Below are positions 16,427 to 23,636 of a stretch of 64,000 nt of DNA, piece by piece. A model generated the notes under the pieces. That model was not told the origin of the DNA and ran no database searches. It worked only from the letters and a program-made list of their open reading frames with translations. The DNA comes from Geoalkalibacter ferrihydriticus DSM 17813 (GTDB lineage Bacteria > Desulfobacterota > Desulfuromonadia > Desulfuromonadales > Geoalkalibacteraceae): the NCBI RefSeq assembly GCF_000820505.1, contig NZ_JWJD01000003.1, forward strand, positions 216,411 through 280,410, written 5' to 3'. The number at the start of each line of letters is the position of its first letter. The stretch's first letter is position 1. A program made the position numbers and the translations under genes.

Positions 16427-17898
16427 GTCTTAAACAAAAAGAACTCCCAACAACTCTGGCACGTTGGAAAGTGCCTGATAGCTGGGAATGGGTCACAATA
16501 TCTGATGTTGGACAAGTCATTACAGGCAATACACCACCGACATCCGACAAGGATAATTATGGGAATGACGTTCCTTATGTAAAGCCTCCAGAACTTGTGG
16601 ATCGTGGAATTCGGGTAACTCCTAATGGTTTGTCTGAAAAGGGGGCTGCCATTGCGAGGGTTCTTCCCGCAGGCGCAGTACTTGTCTCTTGCATTGGTGG
16701 CCTTGGAAAAACAGGTCTTGCAAAAGTGCCACTTGCTTTCAATCAGCAAATTAACGCAATTATTTTCAATGAATGCGTCATGCCTGAATATGGATTTTAC
16801 TATACTCAAACTTTAAAAAAATGGCTCCAAGGGGTTTCTTCTGCGACTACACTCTCTATAGTAAATAAGGGTAAATTTCAGAGGGCGCCATTTCCTTTTG
16901 CTCCTTTGGAGCAACAAAAAGGGATAGTCGCGGAAATCGAAAAGCAATTCTCCCGTCTCGACGAAGCCGTCGCCAATCTCAAGCGCGTCAAGGCCAACCT
17001 CAAACGCTATAAAGCCGCCGTCCTCAAAGCTGCTGTCGAAGGCAAATTGACCGAAGAATGGCGTCGTAGGGGCGACGCATGCGTCGCCCGGTCCATGGGC
17101 AATGATCAGGGCGAGGCATGCCTCGCCCCTACGCAACCCATCGAAACCGGTGCCGAACTGCTGCAACGCATCCTGGCCGAACGGCGTGAGAAGTGGCAGG
17201 GGCGGGGGAAATACAAAGAGCCGGTTGCGCCGGATACCAGTGGTTTGCCGGAGTTGTCGGAGGGATGGGTTTGGGCGAGTGTGGATCAAATCACCACCGA
17301 ACTTATGAACGGGTACGGAAAGCGTGCACAGGCAGCAGGATTTCCTCGAATAGTTCTGCGGCTAGCAGACATTTCAGAGGGGAAAATCAGCTTTAATAAT
17401 GTACGCCGCATTAATTGCGAGGTAGATGAAATTCTCAAGTACAAGTTGGAGAAGAACGACCTCCTGATTTTGCGGGTCAACGGCAGTCCGGATTTGGTTG
17501 GAAGATTAGTATTAGCTGAACAACTTTCAGAAGATGTCCTTTATTGTGATCATTTCATTCGAGTGAGATGCGTGTTTCCTATAATTGCGGGTTGGCTCAG
17601 AAATTATTCCGATGCTGAACGATATCGCAAGTTCATAGAACACAAAAAAGTTTCAAGCGCTGGCCAGAACACGATTGCGCAAGGTGCGCTGAAAACACTC
17701 CCAATTCCTCTCCCCCCCCTCGCCGAACAACACCAAATTGTCGCCGAAGTCGAACGCCGCCTCTCCATCGTTGCCGAGGCCGAAGCCCAGGTCGACGCCA
17801 ACCTGCGCCGCGCCGAGCGCCTGCGTCAATCCATCCTCAATCAAGCCTTCTCCGGCCAACTCATAACACCGGATTGCTGCGAGGTGGAAACGGCATGA
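16423..17898 (+). CDS. hsdS: Type I restriction-modification specificity subunit (HsdS)
   Basis: A 491-residue S subunit with the full two-TRD plan. TRD1 is about residues 1-165 (WEWVTISDVGQVITGNTP), followed by a first conserved helix (PLEQQKGIVAEIEKQFSRLDEAVANLKRVK). TRD2 runs from about 275 (GWVWASVDQITTELM) to 425, followed by the second conserved helix (PPLAEQHQIVAEVERRLS). It reads the bipartite DNA target for HsdM and HsdR. It starts with GTG overlapping the hsdR stop. Both TRDs are clearly more AT-rich than the conserved helices, a sign of TRD exchange. Residues 215-237, between the first helix and TRD2, are encoded by a palindromic repeat. Confidence 0.94.
   Translation: MSLKQKELPTTLARWKVPDSWEWVTISDVGQVITGNTPPTSDKDNYGNDVPYVKPPELVDRGIRVTPNGLSEKGAAIARVLPAGAVLVSCIGGLGKTGLAKVPLAFNQQINAIIFNECVMPEYGFYYTQTLKKWLQGVSSATTLSIVNKGKFQRAPFPFAPLEQQKGIVAEIEKQFSRLDEAVANLKRVKANLKRYKAAVLKAAVEGKLTEEWRRRGDACVARSMGNDQGEACLAPTQPIETGAELLQRILAERREKWQGRGKYKEPVAPDTSGLPELSEGWVWASVDQITTELMNGYGKRAQAAGFPRIVLRLADISEGKISFNNVRRINCEVDEILKYKLEKNDLLILRVNGSPDLVGRLVLAEQLSEDVLYCDHFIRVRCVFPIIAGWLRNYSDAERYRKFIEHKKVSSAGQNTIAQGALKTLPIPLPPLAEQHQIVAEVERRLSIVAEAEAQVDANLRRAERLRQSILNQAFSGQLITPDCCEVETA
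17065..17133. repeat. Double-hairpin palindromic repeat inside hsdS
   Basis: A 69-bp element with outer arms CGTAGGGGCGA / TCGCCCCTACG. It contains two perfect self-complementary hairpins: GGCGACGC-ATGCGTCGCC (about 17071-17088) and an analogous 20-nt palindrome based on GGGCGAGGC at 17109-17128. The spacer between them is about 20 nt. It is in frame, adding about 23 codons (EWRRRGDACVA...EACLAPT). Same outer arms and plan as the hsdR copy, but different inner stems. Confidence 0.87.
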
Positions 17899-18860
17899 GC
17901 GACGTCGTCATCTATCAAGCGGAAGACGGAAAGACCCGCCTGGAGGTCCAGCTAGAGAAGGAGACAGTGTGGCTGAGCCAGTCGCAGATGTCTGAGCTTT
18001 TTGGGCGGGAGCGTTCGGTTGTAACAAAGCACATTAATAATGTCTTCCGTGAGGGTGAATTGGACAAACAAAGTAATGTGCAAAATATGCACATTGCAAA
18101 TTCAGACAAACCCGTTGCGTTCTATAACCTTGATGTCATCATCTCCGTCGGTTACCGGGTTAAATCGCAACGTGGTACCCAGTTTCGCCAATGGGCAACG
18201 CGCCTCCTGCGTGAGCACCTGGTCAAAGGTTATACCCTCAATGAACAGCGCCTGAGTGAAGAAGGCTCCAAGCTTCGTGAAATGCAGCGCGCCATCGACT
18301 TGCTCTCACGAACACTTTCCAATAAGGAAATGGTTGATAACCTCGGTAAAGAGGTTCTTCAGGTAATCACCGATTACGCCTACGCCTTGGCCACCCTGGA
18401 TCGCTACGACCACGGGACGTTAGCCATCGAGGAGACGACCCGCGAGACGCTGCACGTCATCGACTATGAACAAGCGATCGGCATCGTCCATGCCATGAAG
18501 GGAGAGTTCGACGGGCTGTTCGGCATCGAGAAGGATCAAGGGTTCAAGAGCGCCCTTGGTACCATCTACCAGACCTTCGACGGCAAGGAACTTTATCCCA
18601 GTGTCGAGGAAAAGGCCGCCAATCTGCTTTATTTCGTGGTCAAGAATCACGCCTTCAGCGACGGCAACAAGCGTATCGCCGCCGCCATCTTCATCTATTT
18701 TCTCGCCGGCAACGGTATTCTCTATCGCCCCGACGGCTCCAAGCGCCTGGCTGACAATGCCCTGGTGGCACTGACGCTACTCATCGCCGAAAGCCGACCT
18801 GAAGAAAAAGAGACCATCGTTAAAGTCATCGTCAATCTCATCAACCGGAGCAACGATTAA
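17895..18860 (+). CDS. RhuM family protein with Fic domain
   Basis: A 321-residue protein. Residues 1-110 match the RhuM/virulence-protein N-terminus (VWLSQSQMSELFGRERSVVTKHINNVFREGEL, then YNLDVIISVGYRVKSQRG), which looks like a DNA-binding or regulatory helix-turn-helix region. The C-terminal domain is Fic/DOC with HAFSDGNKRIAA at residues 252-263, so the catalytic histidine and anion-binding loop of AMP-transferring Fic proteins are present. Such proteins attach a nucleotide-derived group to a target protein; the target here is unknown. ATG 17895 overlaps the hsdS stop by 4 bp, and hsdM starts 5 bp after this gene, so it sits inside the R-M operon. Confidence 0.88.
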   Translation: MSDVVIYQAEDGKTRLEVQLEKETVWLSQSQMSELFGRERSVVTKHINNVFREGELDKQSNVQNMHIANSDKPVAFYNLDVIISVGYRVKSQRGTQFRQWATRLLREHLVKGYTLNEQRLSEEGSKLREMQRAIDLLSRTLSNKEMVDNLGKEVLQVITDYAYALATLDRYDHGTLAIEETTRETLHVIDYEQAIGIVHAMKGEFDGLFGIEKDQGFKSALGTIYQTFDGKELYPSVEEKAANLLYFVVKNHAFSDGNKRIAAAIFIYFLAGNGILYRPDGSKRLADNALVALTLLIAESRPEEKETIVKVIVNLINRSND

Positions 18861-18865
18861 ATTTT

Positions 18866-20362
18866 ATGACCCCCGCAGCTATTGTCAGCAAACTCTGGAA
18901 CTTCTGTAACGTCCTGCGCGACGATGGCATGAGCTACGGCGACTACGTCGAACAGCTCACTTACCTGCTGTTTCTAAAAATGGCCGACGAGCGCACCAAG
19001 CCGCCCTACAACCAGCCGAGTTCCGTGCCTGCCGAATGGGCCTGGCCGAACCTGATCAAAAAAGACGGCGACGAGTTGTTCGACCACTACCGCCACACCC
19101 TGGAAAACCTCGGCAACGAAAAGGGGCTGCTCGGGCTGATCTTCACCAAGTCGCAGAACAAGTTTCAGGACCCGGCCAAGCTGCGCCGCCTGATCGTTGA
19201 TCTCATCGACAAAGAAAACTGGTCGGTGATGAGCGCCGACGTCAAGGGCGATGCCTATGAAGGGTTGCTGGAAAAGAACGCCCAGGATACCAAATCCGGT
19301 GCCGGGCAGTATTTCACGCCGCGTCCACTGATTCAGGCCATGGTTGATGCCGTTGCTCCCAAACCCGGCGAAACCATCTGCGATCCGGCTTGCGGCACCG
19401 GTGGTTTTCTGTTGGCTGCCCAGGATTATATCGTCCAGCATCATCCCCACATGACAAAGGACGAGCTCAAGCAGCTTAAAGAGGGCACCTTTCAGGGCTG
19501 CGAACTGGTGCAGAGCACGGCGCGGTTGTGCGCCATGAATCTGATGCTGCATGGCATCGGCGGCAACGGCAGTCGTCTGCCGCTGACGGTGGGAGATTCT
19601 CTAGCTGCTGATCCGGGTGATCGCTACGATATCATCCTGACCAATCCACCCTTTGGCAAGAAAAGCAGCACCACCATCGTCGCCGAGGACGGCAGGGTGG
19701 CCAAGGAAAAGGAGATCATCGAGCGCGACGATTTCTGGGCAACCACCTCGAACAAGCAGCTCAATTTCATCCAGCATGTCAAAACCCTGCTCAAGCAGAA
19801 CGGTCGCGCCGCCGTGGTGGTGCCGGACAATGTGCTGTTTGAGGGGGGCGCAGGGGAAACCATCCGCCGCAAACTGCTGCACGAATGCAACGTCCACACC
19901 CTGCTGCGTCTGCCCACCGGCCTGTTCTACGCCCAGGGGGTCAAGGCGAACGTGCTCTTCTTCGACCGTAAACCGGCTAGCGAAACACCCTGGACAAAGA
20001 AGCTGTGGATTTACGATCTGCGCACCAACATGCACTTCACCCTCAAAACCAATGCGCTAGGGCGCAGTGATCTGGATGAGTTCGTTACCCTTTACCATGC
20101 CGGCAATCTCCGCCAGCGCGCCACCACCTGGAGCGAGGACAGCCCCAGCGGGCGCTGGCGTTGTTACGACTATGCCGACTTGATTGCCCGCGACAAGGCG
20201 AGCCTGGATCTCTTCTGGTTGAAGGATGATTCGCTGGAGGATTCGGATAACTTGCCGGAGCCGAGCCTGCTTGCCGCCGAGATTGTCGCGGATCTAGAGG
20301 CGGCGCTGGAACAGTTTCGACTCATTGCCGAGGATTTGGGTGAGTCCGAGCTGGAATCTTGA
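18866..20362 (+). CDS. hsdM: Type I restriction-modification methyltransferase (HsdM)
   Basis: A 498-residue N6-adenine methyltransferase. The N-terminal helical HsdM domain (LWNFCNVLRDDGMSYGDYVEQLTYLLFLKMADE) is followed by GQYFTPRPLIQAMVD. The SAM-binding motif I DPACGTGGFL begins near residue 173, and the catalytic NPPFG begins at residue 260. These are intact, so it should methylate adenine in the target read by HsdS and act as the immunity and cleavage-control subunit for HsdR. It is the last gene of the operon. Unusually, a RhuM-Fic gene separates it from hsdS. The region downstream is degraded (antitoxin and transposase relics). Confidence 0.95.
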   Translation: MTPAAIVSKLWNFCNVLRDDGMSYGDYVEQLTYLLFLKMADERTKPPYNQPSSVPAEWAWPNLIKKDGDELFDHYRHTLENLGNEKGLLGLIFTKSQNKFQDPAKLRRLIVDLIDKENWSVMSADVKGDAYEGLLEKNAQDTKSGAGQYFTPRPLIQAMVDAVAPKPGETICDPACGTGGFLLAAQDYIVQHHPHMTKDELKQLKEGTFQGCELVQSTARLCAMNLMLHGIGGNGSRLPLTVGDSLAADPGDRYDIILTNPPFGKKSSTTIVAEDGRVAKEKEIIERDDFWATTSNKQLNFIQHVKTLLKQNGRAAVVVPDNVLFEGGAGETIRRKLLHECNVHTLLRLPTGLFYAQGVKANVLFFDRKPASETPWTKKLWIYDLRTNMHFTLKTNALGRSDLDEFVTLYHAGNLRQRATTWSEDSPSGRWRCYDYADLIARDKASLDLFWLKDDSLEDSDNLPEPSLLAAEIVADLEAALEQFRLIAEDLGESELES

Positions 20363-20423
20363 GCAGGGGTTCGAATGCCCCCGGGCATGCGTTGCGAAGG
20401 GGGGCCTTGCTTCGGTTTGGTAA

Positions 20424-20567
20424 TTAAAAACCAGGGATGGCAACAGGTAAACAACAACTGGTCAATAGAATGGGCCGATGGGACTCCCTAGTCCGACGGA
20501 TAAACTTTCCAGGATTTACCTTTATATCTGCCAACGGGACGATATCTTCTGAAAACTTGATGGCCAT
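20424..20567 (-). pseudogene. Phd/YefM-type antitoxin, 3'-truncated
   Basis: A 47-codon ORF that begins as a normal Phd-family antitoxin: MAIKFSEDIVPLADIKVNPGKFIRRT followed by ESHRPILLTS. After that the conserved continuation (typically RGRGVAVV plus a C-terminal toxin-binding helix) is lost, and the frame ends in CCLPVAIPGF. The DNA-binding fold is incomplete and no toxin gene is present. AGGAGG lies well placed before the ATG and a good promoter stands upstream, so the stub is probably still transcribed. A relic of a toxin-antitoxin pair, likely truncated with the neighbouring IS1380 fragment. Confidence 0.75.
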
Positions 20568-20589
20568 GACCACACCTCCTCTTGACCAT

Positions 20590-20618
20590 TTAGTAGCACC
20601 TAAATAAAGGTACGTCAA
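20590..20618 (-). promoter_or_regulatory. Promoter and possible operator of the phd relic
   Basis: On the minus strand, TTGACG (20618-20613), 17 bp, then TACTAA (20595-20590). AGCACCTA occurs twice on the plus strand, flanking the -35 side, as might be expected for antitoxin autorepression. The repeat is seen; its function is inferred. Confidence 0.5.
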
Positions 20619-20624
20619 GAGCAC

Positions 20625-20783
20625 CTATAAATCCCAAATCCACCGCCACCGCGGATGGCAGCGGCCTTGAACCTCAAAAATCATGAGAAAAAGATAAGAG
20701 TTCGAGTCAAACGCAATCTGAAATGATCTCAGAGACCCTTCTGCGCGTGCTCCAGTGGATTATTCGGTGGATTTTGCGCGCAC
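20625..20783. other. Degraded intergenic stretch, nothing recognised
   Basis: Between the antitoxin relic and the IS1380 relic no coding homology, RNA or clear repeat is seen. Short ORFs here have no family resemblance. Confidence 0.5.
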
Positions 20784-20912
20784 TTAATCCCTGGCTTGGC
20801 GAACTCCGGCCGCCTGGACAAGATCAAGGTAGGTTGGAAGTCCCGCCAGGGCCGTCATGCCTGAAGTCACGCTGTGCTCTTGGTACTGGAATGGAAGAAT
20901 GCCTTGAGCCAT
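20784..20912 (-). pseudogene. IS1380-family transposase, N-terminal relic
   Basis: A 42-residue ORF with the N-terminus of IS1380-type transposases: MAQGILPFQYQEHSV then SGMTALAGLPTYLDLVQAAGV. The frame stops just after this block, so more than 90% of the transposase (usually about 430-470 residues) is gone. GAGGTGAAGC before the ATG is an intact RBS. It is identified from the strongly conserved start of the family. An inverted repeat CCTCGTTGG / CCAACGAGG lies immediately upstream. Confidence 0.78.
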
Positions 20913-20922
20913 GATTGCTTCA

Positions 20923-20996
20923 CCTCGTTGGTGATAGATTCTTGGTCGCACAAGCATTCTATCTTCCCGGTTTATCTGGGCCAACGAGGTTTTTCT
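20923..20996 (+). terminator. Inverted repeat with T tract beside the IS1380 relic
   Basis: CCTCGTTGG (20923-20931) and CCAACGAGG (20981-20989) form a 9-bp stem around a 49-nt loop and are followed by TTTTT. It could be a plus-strand terminator protecting the transposase from outside transcription, or part of the IS 5' end. The long loop makes it uncertain. Confidence 0.4.
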
Positions 20997-21042
20997 ATTT
21001 TTTTGATGGTGGATCAGGGTGGGACGAGTATGGAGTGTGGTT

Positions 21043-21079
21043 AAACAAAAAGCCCCGATTTCTCAGGGCTTTTTGTTTA
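21043..21079. terminator. Bidirectional terminator downstream of tRNA-Leu
   Basis: AAACAAAAAGCCC and GGGCTTTTTGTTT are perfectly complementary, with a short loop. It lies 26 bp beyond the 3' end of the minus-strand tRNA-Leu and has the A-stem-T shape needed on both strands. Confidence 0.85.
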
Positions 21080-21104
21080 TATTGGATGTTGTCGGAATAT
21101 TAAG

Positions 21105-21191
21105 TGGTGGGGGCGGTCGGAGTCGAACCGACATGGACTTGCGTCCGCTGGATTTTGAGTCCAGTGCGTCTACCAATTTCACCACGCCCCC
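21105..21191 (-). tRNA. tRNA-Leu (CAA)
   Basis: An 87-nt cloverleaf with a long variable arm, as expected for leucine. Acceptor stem GGGGGCG/CGCCCCC, D-arm TGGTGAAATTGGTAGACGC, anticodon stem CTGGA/TCCAG with loop CTCAAAA (anticodon CAA, reads UUG), T-loop GGTTCGACTCC and an encoded CCA. Its 3' end points toward the accessory region at lower coordinates, the usual side for island integration. Confidence 0.96.
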
Positions 21192-21239
21192 GTTTTAGGT
21201 AGCAGAGGGAACGGATTATAAAGATAACCGGGGCACGGG

Positions 21240-22073
21240 TCAAGCAGGAGTTTTTGTCGCAATGGCAGAAAGTAGGCTGTTCCACATTCGGCCGCCGCCG
21301 ACGGGTTGGTTTTCGATGCGGGTGACGGGCAGGATATCGATGAGAGAGTTGGTCAAAAAGACCTCCTCAGCCTGCATCAGCTCCTCGCGGGAGATGGCCG
21401 CTTCGCGGCTATCGAGCCCGAGGCGGGCGGCGGCTTCAAGGACTTGGCGGCGCATGATGCCGGCGAGGACCAGTTCGCCGGCGGGGGGGGTGATCAAGGC
21501 TCCCTGGCGCACAATGAAGAGATTGGATGTGGCGCCCTCGATGACCTCACCCTGCTCGGTTACGAACAAGGCTTCGCGTACCCCTTTGAGCCGCGCGTGA
21601 TTTGCGGCGAACAGGCAGTCGGCGTAATTGCCGCGTTTCATTTGCGGCAGATGGGAGAGCGGGTTGACCCGGCGGTTGGGGGCAAAAACGCAGGCCACGC
21701 CGGTCTGGCGCTCCTGGGTGGTGGGTTCCTCGGTGGGGAACGCAATGATGACGAAGCGCGCCGATTTGGATGGCGGATACTCGAGGCTGTCGAAGCTGCC
21801 GCGGGTCAGGGTCAGGCGGATGCGGGAAACCGGTGCGGTGAGGCGCGGAATGGTGCGCTCCAGGGCACTTTCAATGCGTTTGCGGTCGCAGGGAAAATCA
21901 AGCAGGCGGGCGGACATCTCCAGGCGATCGAGATGCTCGCTGACCCGCAGAATCTTGCGATCGCAGGCCTTGAGGGTTTCAAAAAGGGTCTCGCCGAACT
22001 GAAAACCGCCGTCGTCAACTGGTAGACGTGCTTCACCCGGCTCAAGAAATCCACCATCAATATTGACAATCAT
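21240..22073 (-). CDS. pabC: Aminodeoxychorismate lyase / class IV aminotransferase
   Basis: A 277-residue fold-type IV PLP enzyme. The Schiff-base lysine is K146 in MKRGNYADC. The family blocks VNIDGGFLEPGEARLPVDDGGFQFGETLFET at the start and EVIEGATSNLFIV for PLP phosphate binding are visible. It should release pyruvate from aminodeoxychorismate to give 4-aminobenzoate for folate. Branched-chain or D-amino acid aminotransferases look similar; the coupling to pabB decides the call. ATG 22073 overlaps the pabB stop by 4 bp and follows GGAGGGG; the frame extends upstream only within pabB. Confidence 0.87.
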   Translation of the reverse strand: MIVNIDGGFLEPGEARLPVDDGGFQFGETLFETLKACDRKILRVSEHLDRLEMSARLLDFPCDRKRIESALERTIPRLTAPVSRIRLTLTRGSFDSLEYPPSKSARFVIIAFPTEEPTTQERQTGVACVFAPNRRVNPLSHLPQMKRGNYADCLFAANHARLKGVREALFVTEQGEVIEGATSNLFIVRQGALITPPAGELVLAGIMRRQVLEAAARLGLDSREAAISREELMQAEEVFLTNSLIDILPVTRIENQPVGGGRMWNSLLSAIATKTPA

Positions 22074-23446
22074 GACTGCCCCTCCAGGGCTTTGCGCAAA
22101 GCTGCGCCTTTGGCCAGGCATTCAGCCCATTCGTGTTCGGGATTCGAATCGGCGACAATACCGGCTCCCGTCTGATAGGTCAAGCGCTTGCCGCAGCGTT
22201 GAAAGGTGCGAATCAGAATGTTCCAGTCCATCTCGCCGCCGGCGCTGATGTAGCCGGCGCTGCCAGTGTAAGTGCCGCGCCCCACAGGTTCGAGTTCCTC
22301 GATGATCTCCATACAGCGCTTTTTGGGGACGCCGGTAATCGTTCCCCCGGGAAACATGGCGCGCAGTAGTTCGAAGGGCCCACAATCCTCGCGTACCAGA
22401 CCGCGCACGTTGGAGACAATGTGGGTGACATGCGAGTAGCGCTCGAGCACCATGAACTCATCCACCTCCACGCTGCCGGCAGTGCACACCTTGCCGAGGT
22501 CGTTGCGTTCGAGATCAAGAAGCATCACATGCTCGGCGCGCTCCTTGGGGTGGCCGAGCAATTCGTTTCCGAGCAGCACATCCTCTGGAGGAGTATAGCC
22601 GCGCGGACGGGTTCCTGCAATCGGTCGTGTTTCAGCCAGACGTCCGTGCAGCGAAACCAGGCGCTCGGGGGACGAGGAGATGATTTCGACCTCCGGGGTG
22701 CGCAGGTAGCAGGCGAAGGGCGAGGGATTGACTCTGCGCAGATGGGCATAGAGGTCGGTGCCGGGCGCAGCGGTGTGTCCGTCGAAACGGCACGAGAGGT
22801 TGGCCTGGTAGATGTCGCCTGCGGCAATATAGTCCTGGGCGCGGCGCACCCGGTCGATAAACTCCTCGCGGCTGAGGACCGGTGCGAGGGGCGACGTCGC
22901 CAGGGGCCGCGGATCGACCAGGGGCTGGTCGCAGGCAATCTTGATGCGGCGGGCGAGTTGTTCGAGATCGCAGGCCTGATCCAGCGCGGCCAGAGTCAGG
23001 CTGTGCGCGGCATGATCGTAAACCGCGGTGACATCGACCCAAGCCAGCCACAGGGCCGGCACGGGCAAGTCGCGGCGTGCCAGGTGCGGCAGATCCTCGA
23101 TCCAGCGCGCCAGGTCATAGCCGAGGTAGCCGAAGAAGCCGCCGGGAAAAGGAGTCTTTTCACAGCTCTGGGGCAAGCGCCGCGCGGCCAGAACCTTCTC
23201 CAGCGCCACGAAGGGATCGCCAGGCAAAAAGCGCGTTTGGGCGTTTTCAAATTGGGCCAGGCCCTGTTCATCAAGACGGAAAATATCGCGCACGCGCAAC
23301 GGCAGAATGCTGAAGCGGCCGGTACGGGGCGTGGGGTTGAGACTTTCCAGGAATCCCGGACCCTGCGGACAGAGCTGCAGGTAGAGGTGCAGGGGATCGA
23401 AATGATCGAGGGGCAAGGTCAGGGTAATAGGCGTCATGTGCGGCAA
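22070..23446 (-). CDS. pabB: Aminodeoxychorismate synthase component I
   Basis: A 458-residue chorismate-binding enzyme. The N-terminal domain has GGFFGYLGYDLARWIEDLP, typical of PabB; the C-terminal core shows EEFIDRVRRAQDYIAAGDIYQANLS, SSSPERLVS, ERAEHVMLLDLERNDLGKV and FPGGTITGVPKKR. It aminates chorismate with ammonia from PabA, which is not in this window. One oddity: the loop reads PIAGTRPRG, with alanine where classical PabB has the nucleophilic lysine (PIKGT) and TrpE has alanine. Operon context with pabC argues for PabB, but an anthranilate synthase is not excluded. TTG 23446 has the best-spaced GGAG; ATG 23437 is the alternative. Confidence 0.85.
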   Translation of the reverse strand: MPHMTPITLTLPLDHFDPLHLYLQLCPQGPGFLESLNPTPRTGRFSILPLRVRDIFRLDEQGLAQFENAQTRFLPGDPFVALEKVLAARRLPQSCEKTPFPGGFFGYLGYDLARWIEDLPHLARRDLPVPALWLAWVDVTAVYDHAAHSLTLAALDQACDLEQLARRIKIACDQPLVDPRPLATSPLAPVLSREEFIDRVRRAQDYIAAGDIYQANLSCRFDGHTAAPGTDLYAHLRRVNPSPFACYLRTPEVEIISSSPERLVSLHGRLAETRPIAGTRPRGYTPPEDVLLGNELLGHPKERAEHVMLLDLERNDLGKVCTAGSVEVDEFMVLERYSHVTHIVSNVRGLVREDCGPFELLRAMFPGGTITGVPKKRCMEIIEELEPVGRGTYTGSAGYISAGGEMDWNILIRTFQRCGKRLTYQTGAGIVADSNPEHEWAECLAKGAALRKALEGQS

Positions 23447-23636
23447 AGAGTCTGAGGCTCCAGGGACAAACGGGGTGCATGGAAACAGGGGTACCCGATT
23501 ACGGGAACAGGAGGAAGATAGCGCAATTCCATGACGCTGCCAAGACCCGCCCCTTTCCAGGGGAAAAAATGTTTATGCATGTCGGACTTTTTCCCTTAAC
23601 ATTATTGCTAAAATTTTTTCCAAGGAGCCGCAATCC

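Noticed and set aside
21105..21191. att direct repeat of the tRNA-Leu 3' end
   Set aside because: I looked by eye for a copy of GGTGGGGGCGGTCGG in 8-21 kb and found none; the nearest G-rich stretch, at 9284-9299, is the terminator stem.
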